From assembly GCF_000725885.1 (NCBI RefSeq), contig NZ_JODR01000016.1:1-64000 (forward strand): a stretch of DNA of 64,000 nt, given 5' to 3'. The stretch is from Streptomyces albus subsp. albus. GTDB taxonomy: Bacteria > Actinomycetota > Actinomycetes > Streptomycetales > Streptomycetaceae. The translations under genes and the position numbers were made by a program. This document shows positions 17,293 through 26,423 of this stretch, piece by piece. Positions within the stretch are counted from its first letter, which is position 1; the number at the start of each line of letters is the position of its first letter. Below the pieces are notes generated by a model. The model made no database searches, was not told the DNA's origin, and saw only the letters and a program-made list of their open reading frames with translations.

Positions 17293-17422
17293 GGAGTGCT
17301 GACCGTTCCGTCGGGGTGGCTGGATTCAGGGCCCAGTATCCCACGTGCCGACGGGGGAGCGCCGTCGCATTCCGGGGTGGGACAATGGGCGGCGCAGGCT
17401 TGAAGAGCGCGACGAGAAGGAA

Positions 17423-19177
17423 GTGCCGGACGTGGCTCAGACCACCCACGAGGCCGACTGGGTCTCCCGTATCGCCGATGAGGTCATCGCCGAAGCGGAG
17501 CGCCGCGCACCGGGGAAAACACTCGTCTGCGCCTCCGGGCTGAGCCCCTCGGGCCCGATCCACCTGGGCAACCTGCGCGAGGTGATGGTCCCGCACCTGG
17601 TCGCCGACGAGATCAAGCGGCGCGGTGTGGACTGCGAACACATCCTGTCCTGGGACGACTACGACCGGTTCCGCAAGGTACCGGCCGGTGTCGAGGGCGT
17701 GGACGAGTCCTGGAACGAGCACATCGGACGCCCCCTCACCTCCGTGCCCGCCCCGGCCGGCAGCCCGTACGCCAACTGGGCCGAGCACTTCAAGGCCGCC
17801 ATGGAGGCGTCCTTGCTGGAGCTGGGCGTGCAGTACCGCGGCATCAGCCAGACCGCGCAGTACACCTCGGGCGCCTACACCGAGCAGATCCTCTTCGCGA
17901 TGCGGGAGCGGGAGCGCATCGACGCCGTCCTCGACCGCTACCGGACGCTGGAGAAGGGCGCCAAGAACGCCCAGAAGCAGGCCAAGCAGCAAAAGCCGGC
18001 CGACGAGGCGGAGGTGCGGGCCGCCGAGGGTTCCGGTGCCGCCGCCGAGGACGACGGCTCGGGCGCCGGCGCGGGCTCCGCGTACTACCCGTACAAGCCT
18101 TACTGCACCGCCTGCGGCCGGGACCTGACGACGGTCACCGCCTACGACGACGAGACCACCGAGCTGACCTACAGCTGCCAGTGCGGCCACGGCGAGACGG
18201 TCGAGCTGCGCTCCTTCCACCACGGCAAGCTGGTGTGGAAGGTCGACTGGCCGATGCGCTGGGCGTACGAGGGCGTCGTCTTCGAGCCCTCCGGCGTGGA
18301 CCACCAGTCGCCGGGCTCCTCGTTCGTGGTCGGCGGGCAGCTCGTCAAGGAGATCTTCGGCGGCGAGCAGCCCATCGGCCCCATGTACGCCTTCGTCGGC
18401 ATCAGCGGCATGGCCAAGATGTCCTCCTCCAAGGGCGGCGTGCCCACCCCGGCCGACGCCCTCCAGATCATGGAGGCCCCGCTGCTGCGCTGGCTGTACG
18501 CGCGGCGCAAGCCCAACCAGTCCTTCAAGGTCGCCTTCGACCAGGAGATCCAGCGCACCTACGACGAGTGGGACGCGCTCACCCGCAAGATCTCCGACGG
18601 CAGCGCCCAGCCGGCGGACATCGCCGCGCACACCCGCGCCTCGTCCACCGCGCGCGGCCCGCTGCCGATCACCCCGCGCCCGCTGCCGTACCGCACCCTC
18701 GCCTCGGTCACCGACATCACCGGCGGCCACGAGGAGCAGACGCTGCGCATCCTCAGCGAACTCGACCCCGAGCACCCGGTGCACTCCCTGGACGAGGTCC
18801 GGCCCCGGCTGGACCGGGCCCACCGCTGGATCACCACGCAGGTGCCGGCCGACCAGCGCACCCGCGTGCGGGACGAGCCCGACACCGGACTGCTGGCCTC
18901 GCTCGACGACGCACAGCGCGAGTCCCTCCGGCTGCTGCTGGACGGACTGGAGGAGAACTGGTCCCTGGAGGGGCTGACGGCACTGGTGTACGGCGTGCCG
19001 AAGGTGCAGGCCGGGCTGGACCCGGACGCCAAGCCGACCCCCGAGCTGAAGGTCGCCCAGCGCGGCTTCTTCGCTCTCCTGTACCGCCTGCTCGTCAGCC
19101 GGGAGACGGGCCCCCGTCTGCCCACCCTCCTGCTGGCCGTCGGCGCCGACCGGGTCCGCAAGCTGCTGGGGGCGTAG
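17423..19177 (+). CDS. lysS: Class I lysyl-tRNA synthetase
   Basis: The roughly 584-residue protein is the archaeal-type class I LysRS found in Streptomyces. The HIGH motif is SPSGPIHLGNLREVM and the KMSKS motif is GMAKMSSSKGG. A charged, low-complexity insertion around residues 175-215 (KNAQKQAKQQKPADEAEV...) precedes a zinc-ribbon-like segment (YCTACGRDL ... SCQCGHGE). Start choice: GTG at 17423 gives MPDVAQTTHEADW, in line with homologues I remember, while GTG at 17432 is better spaced from GAGAAGGAA. Terminal helices match the anticodon-binding domain. It charges tRNA-Lys in the cytoplasm; whether a class II enzyme also exists elsewhere cannot be told here. Confidence 0.93.
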   Translation: MPDVAQTTHEADWVSRIADEVIAEAERRAPGKTLVCASGLSPSGPIHLGNLREVMVPHLVADEIKRRGVDCEHILSWDDYDRFRKVPAGVEGVDESWNEHIGRPLTSVPAPAGSPYANWAEHFKAAMEASLLELGVQYRGISQTAQYTSGAYTEQILFAMRERERIDAVLDRYRTLEKGAKNAQKQAKQQKPADEAEVRAAEGSGAAAEDDGSGAGAGSAYYPYKPYCTACGRDLTTVTAYDDETTELTYSCQCGHGETVELRSFHHGKLVWKVDWPMRWAYEGVVFEPSGVDHQSPGSSFVVGGQLVKEIFGGEQPIGPMYAFVGISGMAKMSSSKGGVPTPADALQIMEAPLLRWLYARRKPNQSFKVAFDQEIQRTYDEWDALTRKISDGSAQPADIAAHTRASSTARGPLPITPRPLPYRTLASVTDITGGHEEQTLRILSELDPEHPVHSLDEVRPRLDRAHRWITTQVPADQRTRVRDEPDTGLLASLDDAQRESLRLLLDGLEENWSLEGLTALVYGVPKVQAGLDPDAKPTPELKVAQRGFFALLYRLLVSRETGPRLPTLLLAVGADRVRKLLGA

Positions 19178-19184
19178 CCCTCCC

Positions 19185-19219
19185 GGCCCGGCCGGAGCGG
19201 TCTTCGCACCGGCCGGGCC
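19185..19219. terminator. Bidirectional terminator between lysS and the DUF2637 gene
   Basis: GGCCCGGCCGG (19185-19195) pairs with 19209-19219 across a 13-base loop between two convergent genes. Confidence 0.6.
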
Positions 19220-19231
19220 CGGCCTCTCCGC

Positions 19232-20806
19232 TCAGCCGGTGAGGCCCATCTCGATGTTGTAGCGGTCCTTGAACTCCCGCATGTAGGTGTCGAGGTACGC
19301 CACGTTCAGCGGGTTGCCGTCCGCGGTGCTCACGCCCATGGTCTCCCGCAGGGCGAGGGCGAGTTCGGCGGCGTTGGGGAACTCCCCGTGCGTGGCGACG
19401 TACTGGCGGTACGCCTCGAAGTAGACCTCCTCGCGCGGTACCCCGTCCGGGATGCCGACCGGCTGGCCGCCGTCCCACGGATCGTCTTCGTACCCGTGGG
19501 GGCCGTCTGCGGAGCCGTCGGCGCCGGGGCCGGCCGTGGCGGTCGTGCCGGTTGCGGCGGTCGTGCCGGACGCGTCGGTCTCGTAGTCCTCGTGGTCCTC
19601 CTGGCCGCTGTGCTCCTCGGCGTCCTCGCGGCCTCGGTAGCCCCCGTGTTCGGCGTTGCCGTCGTACTGGCCGTACTCGTCGTACCGGCCGTACCCGCCG
19701 TAGCCGTCGGGGGCGTACTCGTCCTCGTGGACCGGTACGGGCTCCGGCGGGCGGGGCTCGATGAACAGCTCCTCCGGCCGTGCCGGCGCGGCGAGCACCC
19801 GGCGTGGTGCGGGACCCTCCGGCTGCGCCCCGGCGTCGGCCTCGGGCAGCTGCCGGGACGCCTCCTGGGGCCCGTGCTCCGCCACCATGACGGGCACGGC
19901 CGCGTCGTCCCCCGCCTCCGGAGCGACCTCGTGGCCGGGGACGGTTTCGTGACCGGCCAGGTCCTGCGGGCCGGGTGCGGCCTGGTGCGCGAACTCGTGG
20001 GCCAGCGCCTGCTCCGGCCCCTCGGGTACGGCGGCGGTGGCCAGCGCGTGCTGAGGCCCGGCGGCCAGGGTGCCCTCCGCCTCCCCGGCCTGCTGCCCGG
20101 GCGCCGGCTTCGTCAGCTCCGGCGGCTCGGTCAGTTTGGTGGCCTGCGGCGCCGTCTCCCGCAGGGGCACCCCGTAGCGCGCCAGCTTGAGCGGCATCAG
20201 CGCCTCGACGGGCGCCCGGCGACGCCATGACCTGCCGTACCGCGCGCGCAGCCGGGTCTCGTAGATCAGCCGGTCCTGTTCCATCCGGATGACCTCCTCG
20301 TAACTGCGCAGCTCCCACAGCTTCATCCGCCGCCACAGCCGGAAGGTGGAGGGGAAGGCCAGCAGCCAGCGGGAGAGGCGGACGCCCTCCATGTGCTTGT
20401 CGGCGGTGATGGCCGCGACCCGGCCGGTGGCGTGCCGGGCGGCCTCGACGGTGACGACGAAGAGCACCGGGATGACCGCGTGCATGCCCACGCCCAGCGG
20501 GTCGGGCCAGGCGGCGGCGCCGTTGAAGGCGATGGTCGCGGCCGTCAGGAGCCAGGCGGTCTGCCGGAGCAGGGGGAAGGGGATGCGGATCCAGGTCAGC
20601 AGCAGGTCGAGGGCGAGCAGGACGACGATGCCGGCGTCCACCCCGATCGGGAAGAAGGGGGAGAAGGCGCCGAAGCCCTTGCGTTCGGCGAGTACGCGGA
20701 CGGCCGCGTAGGAGCCGGCGAAGCCGATGGCCGCGATGACGATGGCGCCGGCGACGACGACGGCGATGAGTATGCGGTGTATTCGGGTCAGTTGTACGCC
20801 CTGCAC
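19232..20806 (-). CDS. DUF2637 membrane protein (Spd-like)
   Basis: The roughly 524-residue protein begins with four hydrophobic segments in the first 130 residues (ILIAVVVAGAIVIAAIGFAG, PIGVDAGIVVLLALDLLL, WLLTAATIAFNGAAAW, AVIPVLFVVTVEAAR), the DUF2637 domain known from plasmid spread (Spd) proteins and many Streptomyces chromosomal proteins. A cytoplasmic linker rich in Ala, Glu, Pro and tandem GGY/YDEYGQYD-like residues follows, then a conserved C-terminal block (YFEAYRQYVATHGEFPNAAE). The GTG at 20806 was chosen because a G-rich ribosome site lies eight bases upstream. The C-terminal block resembles those in replication or transfer-linked DUF2637 proteins, but no transfer genes are nearby, so no role is assigned. 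Confidence 0.8.
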   Translation of the reverse strand: MQGVQLTRIHRILIAVVVAGAIVIAAIGFAGSYAAVRVLAERKGFGAFSPFFPIGVDAGIVVLLALDLLLTWIRIPFPLLRQTAWLLTAATIAFNGAAAWPDPLGVGMHAVIPVLFVVTVEAARHATGRVAAITADKHMEGVRLSRWLLAFPSTFRLWRRMKLWELRSYEEVIRMEQDRLIYETRLRARYGRSWRRRAPVEALMPLKLARYGVPLRETAPQATKLTEPPELTKPAPGQQAGEAEGTLAAGPQHALATAAVPEGPEQALAHEFAHQAAPGPQDLAGHETVPGHEVAPEAGDDAAVPVMVAEHGPQEASRQLPEADAGAQPEGPAPRRVLAAPARPEELFIEPRPPEPVPVHEDEYAPDGYGGYGRYDEYGQYDGNAEHGGYRGREDAEEHSGQEDHEDYETDASGTTAATGTTATAGPGADGSADGPHGYEDDPWDGGQPVGIPDGVPREEVYFEAYRQYVATHGEFPNAAELALALRETMGVSTADGNPLNVAYLDTYMREFKDRYNIEMGLTG

Positions 20807-20861
20807 TGGAGTTGTCCCCCACCCTTGGAAACTTGCGGCCCCAGCCTGGCACACCGCCGTG

Positions 20862-21695
20862 TCAGGGACACGCGGAGCCCGGCCCTGGGGGCGGGCCGGG
20901 CTCGGGGGAGTGCGTTGCGCGGGCCGCCCCGGCGCCCCGGGCCGGCCTCGTCGGGGCTGGTGCCCAGGCGGGCCCCGGGGCGGCCATGGTGGGCCGGGCG
21001 GGCCCCGGTGGGGCCGGTGGGGCGGGGCGGCCTCGGTGGGGCGGGGGCGGGGGGGCCCGGGGGGACTTGTTGTGCTTTATCGCTTCCTTTGCCGCCTTCT
21101 CCCCGTTCTTTTTTTCCTCCTCGGCAGCCTGGTACTCCTCGGACTTGCCCTTGGCGTCCTGCTTCTTCGTCTCGAAGGCGACGGCCGCCGCCTCGTCGCC
21201 GATGTCGGAGACGGGGGACTGCTTGAGCTTGCGGTTGTCCTTGTCGCTGCTCTTCTCGCCCAGCTGCTGCTTGAGGTACTCGGCGGCGCGCTTGTCGCCG
21301 GAGCCGATGGCCGGCTCGGAGTCGAAGCGCTTGAGGGAGAGGGTCAGCTGCCGGTAGTCGTACTTGTCCAGTCCGCTCCACAGGCAGCTGTTGGAGTCGT
21401 TGGTGTCCCCGGATCCGACGCGCTTGCCCGAGGCGTTGTCCGTGCCGGGCGTGAGGTCCTTGACGGCGCCCTTGGCGATGCTCTTGCAGGAGTCGGGCAG
21501 CTCCTTGTACTTCGCGGGCGCCACGGTCGGTGACTTGCTCGCCGAGGCCGAGGGCTTGTCGGACTCGGCGGGCTTGTCGGAGTCCGAGGAGCAGCCGGCG
21601 ATCAGCAGGACGGGGAACGCCACTGCCGCACAGGCGAGCGTGTTCCTGACGGTCCTGCTCCGTCGAGGGGCGTTGCGCGGGGCGTTTCGGTACAT
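20862..21695 (-). CDS. DUF3558-type lipoprotein with an atypical Pro-rich C-terminus
   Basis: The 277-residue protein starts at ATG 21695 with a basic N-terminus and hydrophobic core ending in the lipobox IAGC, so it should be a lipid-anchored surface protein. Residues 60-180 match DUF3558 (ELPDSCKSIAKGAV ... SCLWSGLD ... VSDIGDEAAAVAF). After about residue 210 the sequence turns into a Pro/Gly/Ala/Arg tail (SPRAPPPPPHRGRPAPP...) encoded by runs of G on the plus strand. The final DUF3558 strand, a VVFRxxNVIATVxY type segment seen in the next gene, is missing. This looks like a 3' truncation or replacement, or a frameshift in the G-runs. Function unknown. Confidence 0.75.
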   Translation of the reverse strand: MYRNAPRNAPRRSRTVRNTLACAAVAFPVLLIAGCSSDSDKPAESDKPSASASKSPTVAPAKYKELPDSCKSIAKGAVKDLTPGTDNASGKRVGSGDTNDSNSCLWSGLDKYDYRQLTLSLKRFDSEPAIGSGDKRAAEYLKQQLGEKSSDKDNRKLKQSPVSDIGDEAAAVAFETKKQDAKGKSEEYQAAEEEKKNGEKAAKEAIKHNKSPRAPPPPPHRGRPAPPAPPGPARPTMAAPGPAWAPAPTRPARGAGAARATHSPEPGPPPGPGSACP

Positions 21696-21906
21696 GGTTC
21701 CTTCGCTTCCGGGTTCTTCACCTGTTGTGCCGAGCCGGGGGGTGGCAGCGGTGCTGTGACGGAACGGTACGCAACCCGGGGTGTGGTGTGGCCACTTCCG
21801 GGGCCCTTCCGCGGCGTGGGACTGCCCACAACGTGGGGTCGACCACAGAGGGGGAAGCGGACACGGCCGGACGAGCCGGGCCAAGCGGGCATACCGGGTG
21901 AAGGTG

Positions 21907-22899
21907 TCAGTCCTCGAACTGCTCCGCGAGCTGTACGGCCAGCTCACGCGCTCTTTCCTGGAGGTCCTCGCTGCCCGGAATGCGGTTCTTGTCGGTCACC
22001 CACTGGTCGTACTCGACGGTGGCGATCACATTCGCCGTACGGAACACCAGGGTGATGTCCCGGTGCAGCCCGGAGTCCGCGGTGTGCAGCTCGTCGTCGA
22101 TGTAGGCGGAGTCCCCGATGTCCTCCAGGGCGCGCGGCGCCAGATCCTCGTTCTGTGCGGGGGAGGACGGGTCACCGCTCTCCTGCGGGGTCGCGCTCTC
22201 GTCCGCCTCGTCCGTGGGGGTGGACTTGCCTTCGGGGGTCACCCCGCCGGACTTGCCCTCCTTGTCACCCTTGGCCCCCTTGGTGGCCCCGTCTCCCTCT
22301 TCGCCCCCGTCTCCCTTTTCCCCCTTTTCGTGCGTCTTGCCGTCCTCCGTGTTGGCCTCGGGGGACTCGGTCGCGTCGTCCGACTCCTTGTCGGCGTCGT
22401 CCGGGGAGAGGGGGATGCCGGCCTTGCGGGCCTTCTTGGCGAACAGCTGCTCGGCCTGCTCGTCGTCGCTGACGGCCGGATCGTAGGAGACGACCCGTTC
22501 GAAGTCGACGTTCAGATGGCGGGTGCTGAGCGTGGTGGCGTCCTTCCAGCGGCAGCCGACCCGCCGGTCGGTGTCGTAGGTCGCGCTCGGCTCGCCCTCG
22601 AAGGGGCCGCGGTCCGCATCCGGGGAGGCGCTGCCGTCCTTCTCGGCCGCGGCGGCGCCCGGGAGCATCTGGCGCAGAGTGCTGACGGGCACCACGTCGC
22701 ACGGCTTGGGGAGCGTGCGGTATTTGCCGGGCTCGGCCGCCGTCGGGGAGGCGGAGGAGCCGCCGGGCTTGCCGTCGTCGTCGCCGTCGGAGCCGGAGGA
22801 GCCGGTGCAGCCGGTGAGCGCGCCGGCGAGTACGAGGGCCAGTGCGGCGTTGGTCGCGTACGTCGCGCACACGACGTACCTCTTTGCCCTCCGCGGCAC
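21907..22899 (-). CDS. DUF3558 domain lipoprotein
   Basis: The 330-residue protein begins at GTG with GAGGAGG seven bases upstream, has a signal peptide and lipobox LTGC, then the DUF3558 domain: ALPKPCD-like LPKPCDVVPVSTLRQMLPG, VGCRWKDATTLSTRHLNVDF, and the C-terminal strand ITLVFRTANVIATVEYDQW. A 100-residue acidic, Lys/Glu/Gly-rich insertion (about 165-265) sits in the middle, probably an exposed linker. It lies directly upstream of a second, shortened DUF3558 gene on the same strand, so the pair looks like an old tandem duplication. Surface lipoprotein of unknown function. Confidence 0.85.
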   Translation of the reverse strand: MPRRAKRYVVCATYATNAALALVLAGALTGCTGSSGSDGDDDGKPGGSSASPTAAEPGKYRTLPKPCDVVPVSTLRQMLPGAAAAEKDGSASPDADRGPFEGEPSATYDTDRRVGCRWKDATTLSTRHLNVDFERVVSYDPAVSDDEQAEQLFAKKARKAGIPLSPDDADKESDDATESPEANTEDGKTHEKGEKGDGGEEGDGATKGAKGDKEGKSGGVTPEGKSTPTDEADESATPQESGDPSSPAQNEDLAPRALEDIGDSAYIDDELHTADSGLHRDITLVFRTANVIATVEYDQWVTDKNRIPGSEDLQERARELAVQLAEQFED

Positions 22900-23406
22900 G
22901 GCTGGCCTCCTCGTTCCGGGATGTCATGGGGGTCTCGCCGGTGGCGTACGCCCGGAAAAGCGTGCTGCCGACGGGCGACGGCACCATGTCTACCGCACGT
23001 GCCGCCGAGGCGTCCGGTCGGCTGGCGGCTATGGTGTCCGAAGTCCGCTTTTTCCCTTTTGTCACCTCTTCGCCGTGGTTCCTCCGCCCTGTGCCCTTCG
23101 TGGTCCCGCAGCGTTCCGGCCGGTGCCGTCCCCGTGCTGTGCCCGGTGGCTTCGGCGGCGGTCCTCCGTCGCCCGGCGAGCCCGGCCCGGGTCAGCCGGG
23201 CCCCCGCGCCGAGGCGCCGTCGCATTCGCTGACGGGCGGTCAGGTTGCGTCGACATAGGGGGAGTTGGGCGAAAAATTCGAGCTCAGGGGAGCGTCATAT
23301 GGCCGGATTAACTTCCCGGAAGCCGGGCAGGCGTGCTCCGAATCCATGTCGGAATCGCGCGCGTAAGAGGACCGCTCGTCCTCCGGAGGAAGGGCAATAG
23401 ACGAAC
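22900..23406. other. Divergent intergenic region (DUF3558 gene and BCCT gene)
   Basis: About 507 bases separate two divergent genes. Frames are open on both strands but lack ribosome sites and recognisable protein sequence. The right end is AT-richer (around 23270-23330) and probably holds the BCCT promoter. A small hairpin GAGGAC/GTCCTC and the ribosome site GGAGGAAGG lie just upstream of that gene. Confidence 0.5.
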
Positions 23407-25197
23407 GTGAAACCTGAGACAGAGGAGGCTCATGCCTCCAGCGGGGGACTGACCAGGGGCCCGCAGACCGACCGCCTGGTGTTCGGCATCACGGCGCTGC
23501 TCACACTCGCCTTCGTCGTCTGGGGCGCCGTCGCCACGGACTCGCTGGGCGACGTCTCGGCCACGATGCTGGACTGGACGATGCACAACGGCGGCTGGGC
23601 CTTCGTCCTGGCCGCAACGGGCTTCGTCATCTTCTCGCTGTGGCTGGCGTTCAGCCGCTACGGCAAGATCACGCTCGGCAAGGAGGGCGAGAAGCCCGAG
23701 TTCCGGACCGTGTCCTGGATCGCGATGATGTTCAGCGCGGGCATGGGCATCGGTCTGATGTTCTACGGGGTGAGCGAGCCGCTGAGCCACTTCGGCGCTC
23801 CGCCGCCCGGGACCGACCCGGCCAACGACGCGGAGCGGATGCAGACGTCCCTGGCCACCACGCTCTTCCACTGGACGCTCCACCCGTGGGCGATCTACGC
23901 GGTGGTCGGCCTGGCCATCGCCTACAGCTGCTTCCGCCGGGGCCGCCGGCAGACGATCAGTGCGGTCTTCACCCCGCTGATCGGCGAGAAGGCCGCCAAC
24001 GGCGGCGTCGGCAGGGTCATCGACATCCTGGCGATCTTCGCGACGCTGTTCGGCTCGGCCGCCTCCCTGGGGCTGGGCGCGCTCCAGATCGGCAGCGGCA
24101 TAGAGGAGGCGGGCTGGGCGAGCAAGGTCAGCACCAGCGTGCTGGTCGTCATCATCGCCGTGCTGACCGCCGGGTTCGTCTTCTCCGCCGTCTCCGGCGT
24201 GGAGAAGGGCGTGCAGTGGCTGTCCAACATCAACATGGTGCTGGCCGGCCTGCTGGTGCTCTTCCTCTTCATCGTCGGCCCGACGATCCTGATGCTCAAC
24301 ATGGTGCCGACGTCCATCGGCAGCTACCTCGGTGACCTGCCACAGATGATCGGGCGCACCGACTCCAGCAGCGGCAAGGGCGTCGCGGAATGGCTCTCCG
24401 GCTGGACCGTCTTCTACTGGGCCTGGTGGATCTCCTGGACGCCGTTCGTGGGCATGTTCATCGCCCGTATCAGCCGGGGCCGCACCATCCGCCAGTTCGT
24501 CGGCGGCGTGATCCTGGTGCCGAGCGTCGTGAGCCTCATCTGGTTCGCGATCTTCGGCGGTACGGCGATGAAGCTCCAGAGCGACGGCGTCAAGCTGGGC
24601 GACACCCAGGAGTCGCAGCTGTTCAACGTGCTGCGCGAGTACCCGATCGCCAGCGTCACCGGGCTGATCGTGATGATCCTGGTCGGCATCTTCTTCGTCT
24701 CCGGGGCGGACGCCGCCTCCATCGTGATGGGCACCCTCTCGCAGAAGGGCACGCTGGAGCCCAGCCGGGCGGTCGTCATCGTCTGGGGTGTCCTCACCGG
24801 TGCGGTGGGCGCCATCATGCTGATGATCGGCGGCGGTGGTGACGAGGCGCTGGAAGGGCTGAAGAACCTCACCATCCTGGTGGCGGTGCCCTTCACCGTG
24901 GTGATGATCGGATTGTGTCTGGCGCTCACCAAGGACCTGCGCCGCGACCCGCTGATCATCCGTACCGAACTGGGCGAGGAGGCCGTCGGCAGCGCGGTGG
25001 TCGCCGGGCACGAACAGTACGGCGGCGACTTCGAGTTCCGTATCGGCCCGGTCGACCCGAACGCGCCGAAGCTCGACGCCGAGGTGCTGGACGCGGAGGT
25101 CGCACAGGCCGTCCAGGACGCGGCGAGGGCCGCCGAGGACAACGACACCGACGCCGCGTCGCGGCCGGAGAACGGCGACGGCCGGAGCAAGGGATGA
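23407..25197 (+). CDS. BCCT family betaine/carnitine/choline transporter
   Basis: This 596-residue protein with about 12 membrane helices belongs to the betaine-choline-carnitine transporters, which import quaternary ammonium solutes by cation symport. Signature elements include MFSAGMGIGLMFYGVSEPLSHF, FYWAWWISWTPFVGMFIAR (Trp-rich helix) and SRGRTIRQFVGGV, and the hydrophilic C-terminus of about 75 residues is typical of osmosensing members. The GTG start follows GGAGGAAGGGCAATAG. Uptake of glycine betaine as osmoprotectant is the most likely role; which substrate it prefers cannot be read from the sequence. A terminator-like hairpin overlapping a short repeat follows. Confidence 0.92.
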   Translation: MKPETEEAHASSGGLTRGPQTDRLVFGITALLTLAFVVWGAVATDSLGDVSATMLDWTMHNGGWAFVLAATGFVIFSLWLAFSRYGKITLGKEGEKPEFRTVSWIAMMFSAGMGIGLMFYGVSEPLSHFGAPPPGTDPANDAERMQTSLATTLFHWTLHPWAIYAVVGLAIAYSCFRRGRRQTISAVFTPLIGEKAANGGVGRVIDILAIFATLFGSAASLGLGALQIGSGIEEAGWASKVSTSVLVVIIAVLTAGFVFSAVSGVEKGVQWLSNINMVLAGLLVLFLFIVGPTILMLNMVPTSIGSYLGDLPQMIGRTDSSSGKGVAEWLSGWTVFYWAWWISWTPFVGMFIARISRGRTIRQFVGGVILVPSVVSLIWFAIFGGTAMKLQSDGVKLGDTQESQLFNVLREYPIASVTGLIVMILVGIFFVSGADAASIVMGTLSQKGTLEPSRAVVIVWGVLTGAVGAIMLMIGGGGDEALEGLKNLTILVAVPFTVVMIGLCLALTKDLRRDPLIIRTELGEEAVGSAVVAGHEQYGGDFEFRIGPVDPNAPKLDAEVLDAEVAQAVQDAARAAEDNDTDAASRPENGDGRSKG

Positions 25198-25239
25198 ACG
25201 CCTTTGCCGGGTGGCGGGCGCCCCTCCGGTGAGGAGCGG

Positions 25240-25327
25240 TCCATAGCCGTACACAGGACAGCGGGCGATCCGTAGCCGTACGCACGACAACGGGCGTTCC
25301 GTCGCCGCACAGCGCGGCGGCGGGACG
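25240..25327. repeat. Three-copy 29-30 base tandem repeat after the BCCT gene
   Basis: Copies start at 25240, 25269 and 25298 with TCCATAGCCGTAC, TCCGTAGCCGTAC and TCCGTCGCCGCAC. The first two agree in about 24 of 29 positions; the third is more diverged and forms half of the terminator hairpin. Confidence 0.7.
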
Positions 25328-25333
25328 CCCGTT
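25289..25333. terminator. Bidirectional terminator between the BCCT and DUF389 genes
   Basis: AACGGGCGT (25289-25297) pairs with ACGCCCGTT (25325-25333), extended by CCGTCGCCGC with GCGGCGG inside. It lies three bases from the stop of the convergent DUF389 gene. Confidence 0.75.
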
Positions 25334-25335
25334 CG

Positions 25336-26277
25336 TCATGAGCGGACGGTGAGCGGGCGGCGCTTGTACGCCCAGAACAGCTTCTGCCCCAGCAGCGTCA
25401 GGGTGCCCGCCAGCACGATCCCGGCCAGGTTGACCAGCAGTTGGAGGAACGAGCCGCCCGTCTCGGCGAGGTTGCCGTAGCTGAGGGCGAGCGCCGCGTT
25501 GGCCGCGGCCGGCACGGTCGTCACCGAGATGGCGACCCCCACCAGCGCCCCCGACTTCGCCGAGGTGAGCGAGACGATGCCAGCCACCCCGGCCAGCAGG
25601 GCGACCACGAAGGAGAGCGGGTCGGGCTTCCAGATGAAGTCCGTCATGGGGTGCGGTTTGACGAAGTCGGCGTACTCGAACAGGCCGAGCGCGTCCATCA
25701 GCACACAGAACGCGCCGGTCAGCAGCATCGCCACCGGGAAGCCGACCAGCACCGCGACGGCCGAGCGCCACAGCAGCCGCGGCGCCCGTCGCACGATGCC
25801 GGTGCACACCCCCGCCAGCGGGCCGAACTCGGGCCCCACCACCATCGCGCCGACGATCAGCACCGCGCTGTCCGAGATGACACCGCAGGCCGCCAGCATC
25901 GTCGCGACGGTCAGGAACGTGAGATAGGTGAGGGTCAGCCGGGATTCCTCGTGGGTGGCCTCGGTCAGCGACTCCCACAGCACGGCGTCCACGCCCTCGC
26001 CCGGCGCCTGGGCCTCGGCCTGTTCGGCACGGGTGGAGAGGGACAGGTCGATGTCCTCGACGGCGACGGCACCGTGTTCGGGGAGCCCCATCTCCCTGAG
26101 CCCGGCCAGAAGATCGTCGCCCGCCTCACGGGCGACGTCGCACATCACGACATCCCCTGCCGGGTCCCGGGCCGCCCCCTCCAGCACCACGAGATGGGTG
26201 GTGCCCACCGTCCCCCGCAGGAGGGTGGTGACCTCCTGCGTGCGGTCGGCGGGCGCGATGATCCGCAGATGCAGCAT
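25336..26277 (-). CDS. DUF389 domain membrane protein
   Basis: The 313-residue protein starts at ATG 26277 (MLHLRIIAPADRTQEV). The first 110 residues form a ferredoxin-like soluble region, then come about six membrane helices with the DUF389 signatures LTYLTFLTVATMLAACGV, LIVGAMVVGPEFGPLAG and SGALVGVAISVTTVPAAANA. DUF389 proteins are found across bacteria and archaea; their transport role is undefined. The gene converges on the BCCT gene with a shared terminator. No operon partner is evident, and the next gene upstream is separated by its own terminator. Confidence 0.85.
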   Translation of the reverse strand: MLHLRIIAPADRTQEVTTLLRGTVGTTHLVVLEGAARDPAGDVVMCDVAREAGDDLLAGLREMGLPEHGAVAVEDIDLSLSTRAEQAEAQAPGEGVDAVLWESLTEATHEESRLTLTYLTFLTVATMLAACGVISDSAVLIVGAMVVGPEFGPLAGVCTGIVRRAPRLLWRSAVAVLVGFPVAMLLTGAFCVLMDALGLFEYADFVKPHPMTDFIWKPDPLSFVVALLAGVAGIVSLTSAKSGALVGVAISVTTVPAAANAALALSYGNLAETGGSFLQLLVNLAGIVLAGTLTLLGQKLFWAYKRRPLTVRS

Positions 26278-26377
26278 GAGGCGGCAGCCTAGCCGCAGCC
26301 GGGCCACCGCCCGCTTCCCGTGCGGGTTTCCTGACGGTTGCCTGTCGGCGGGCCGCCCTTGCCGGGGGGCGCACGAC

Positions 26378-26403
26378 GAAGGCGGGGTCCGAAGACCCCG
26401 CCC
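26378..26403 (-). terminator. Terminator of the small hypothetical gene
   Basis: A perfect 9-bp stem GGCGGGGTC/GACCCCGCC with a CGAA tetraloop (26381-26402) lies 22 bases beyond the minus-strand stop at 26424. Confidence 0.8.
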
Positions 26404-26423
26404 GTGTGTCAGGTAATGCGCGC

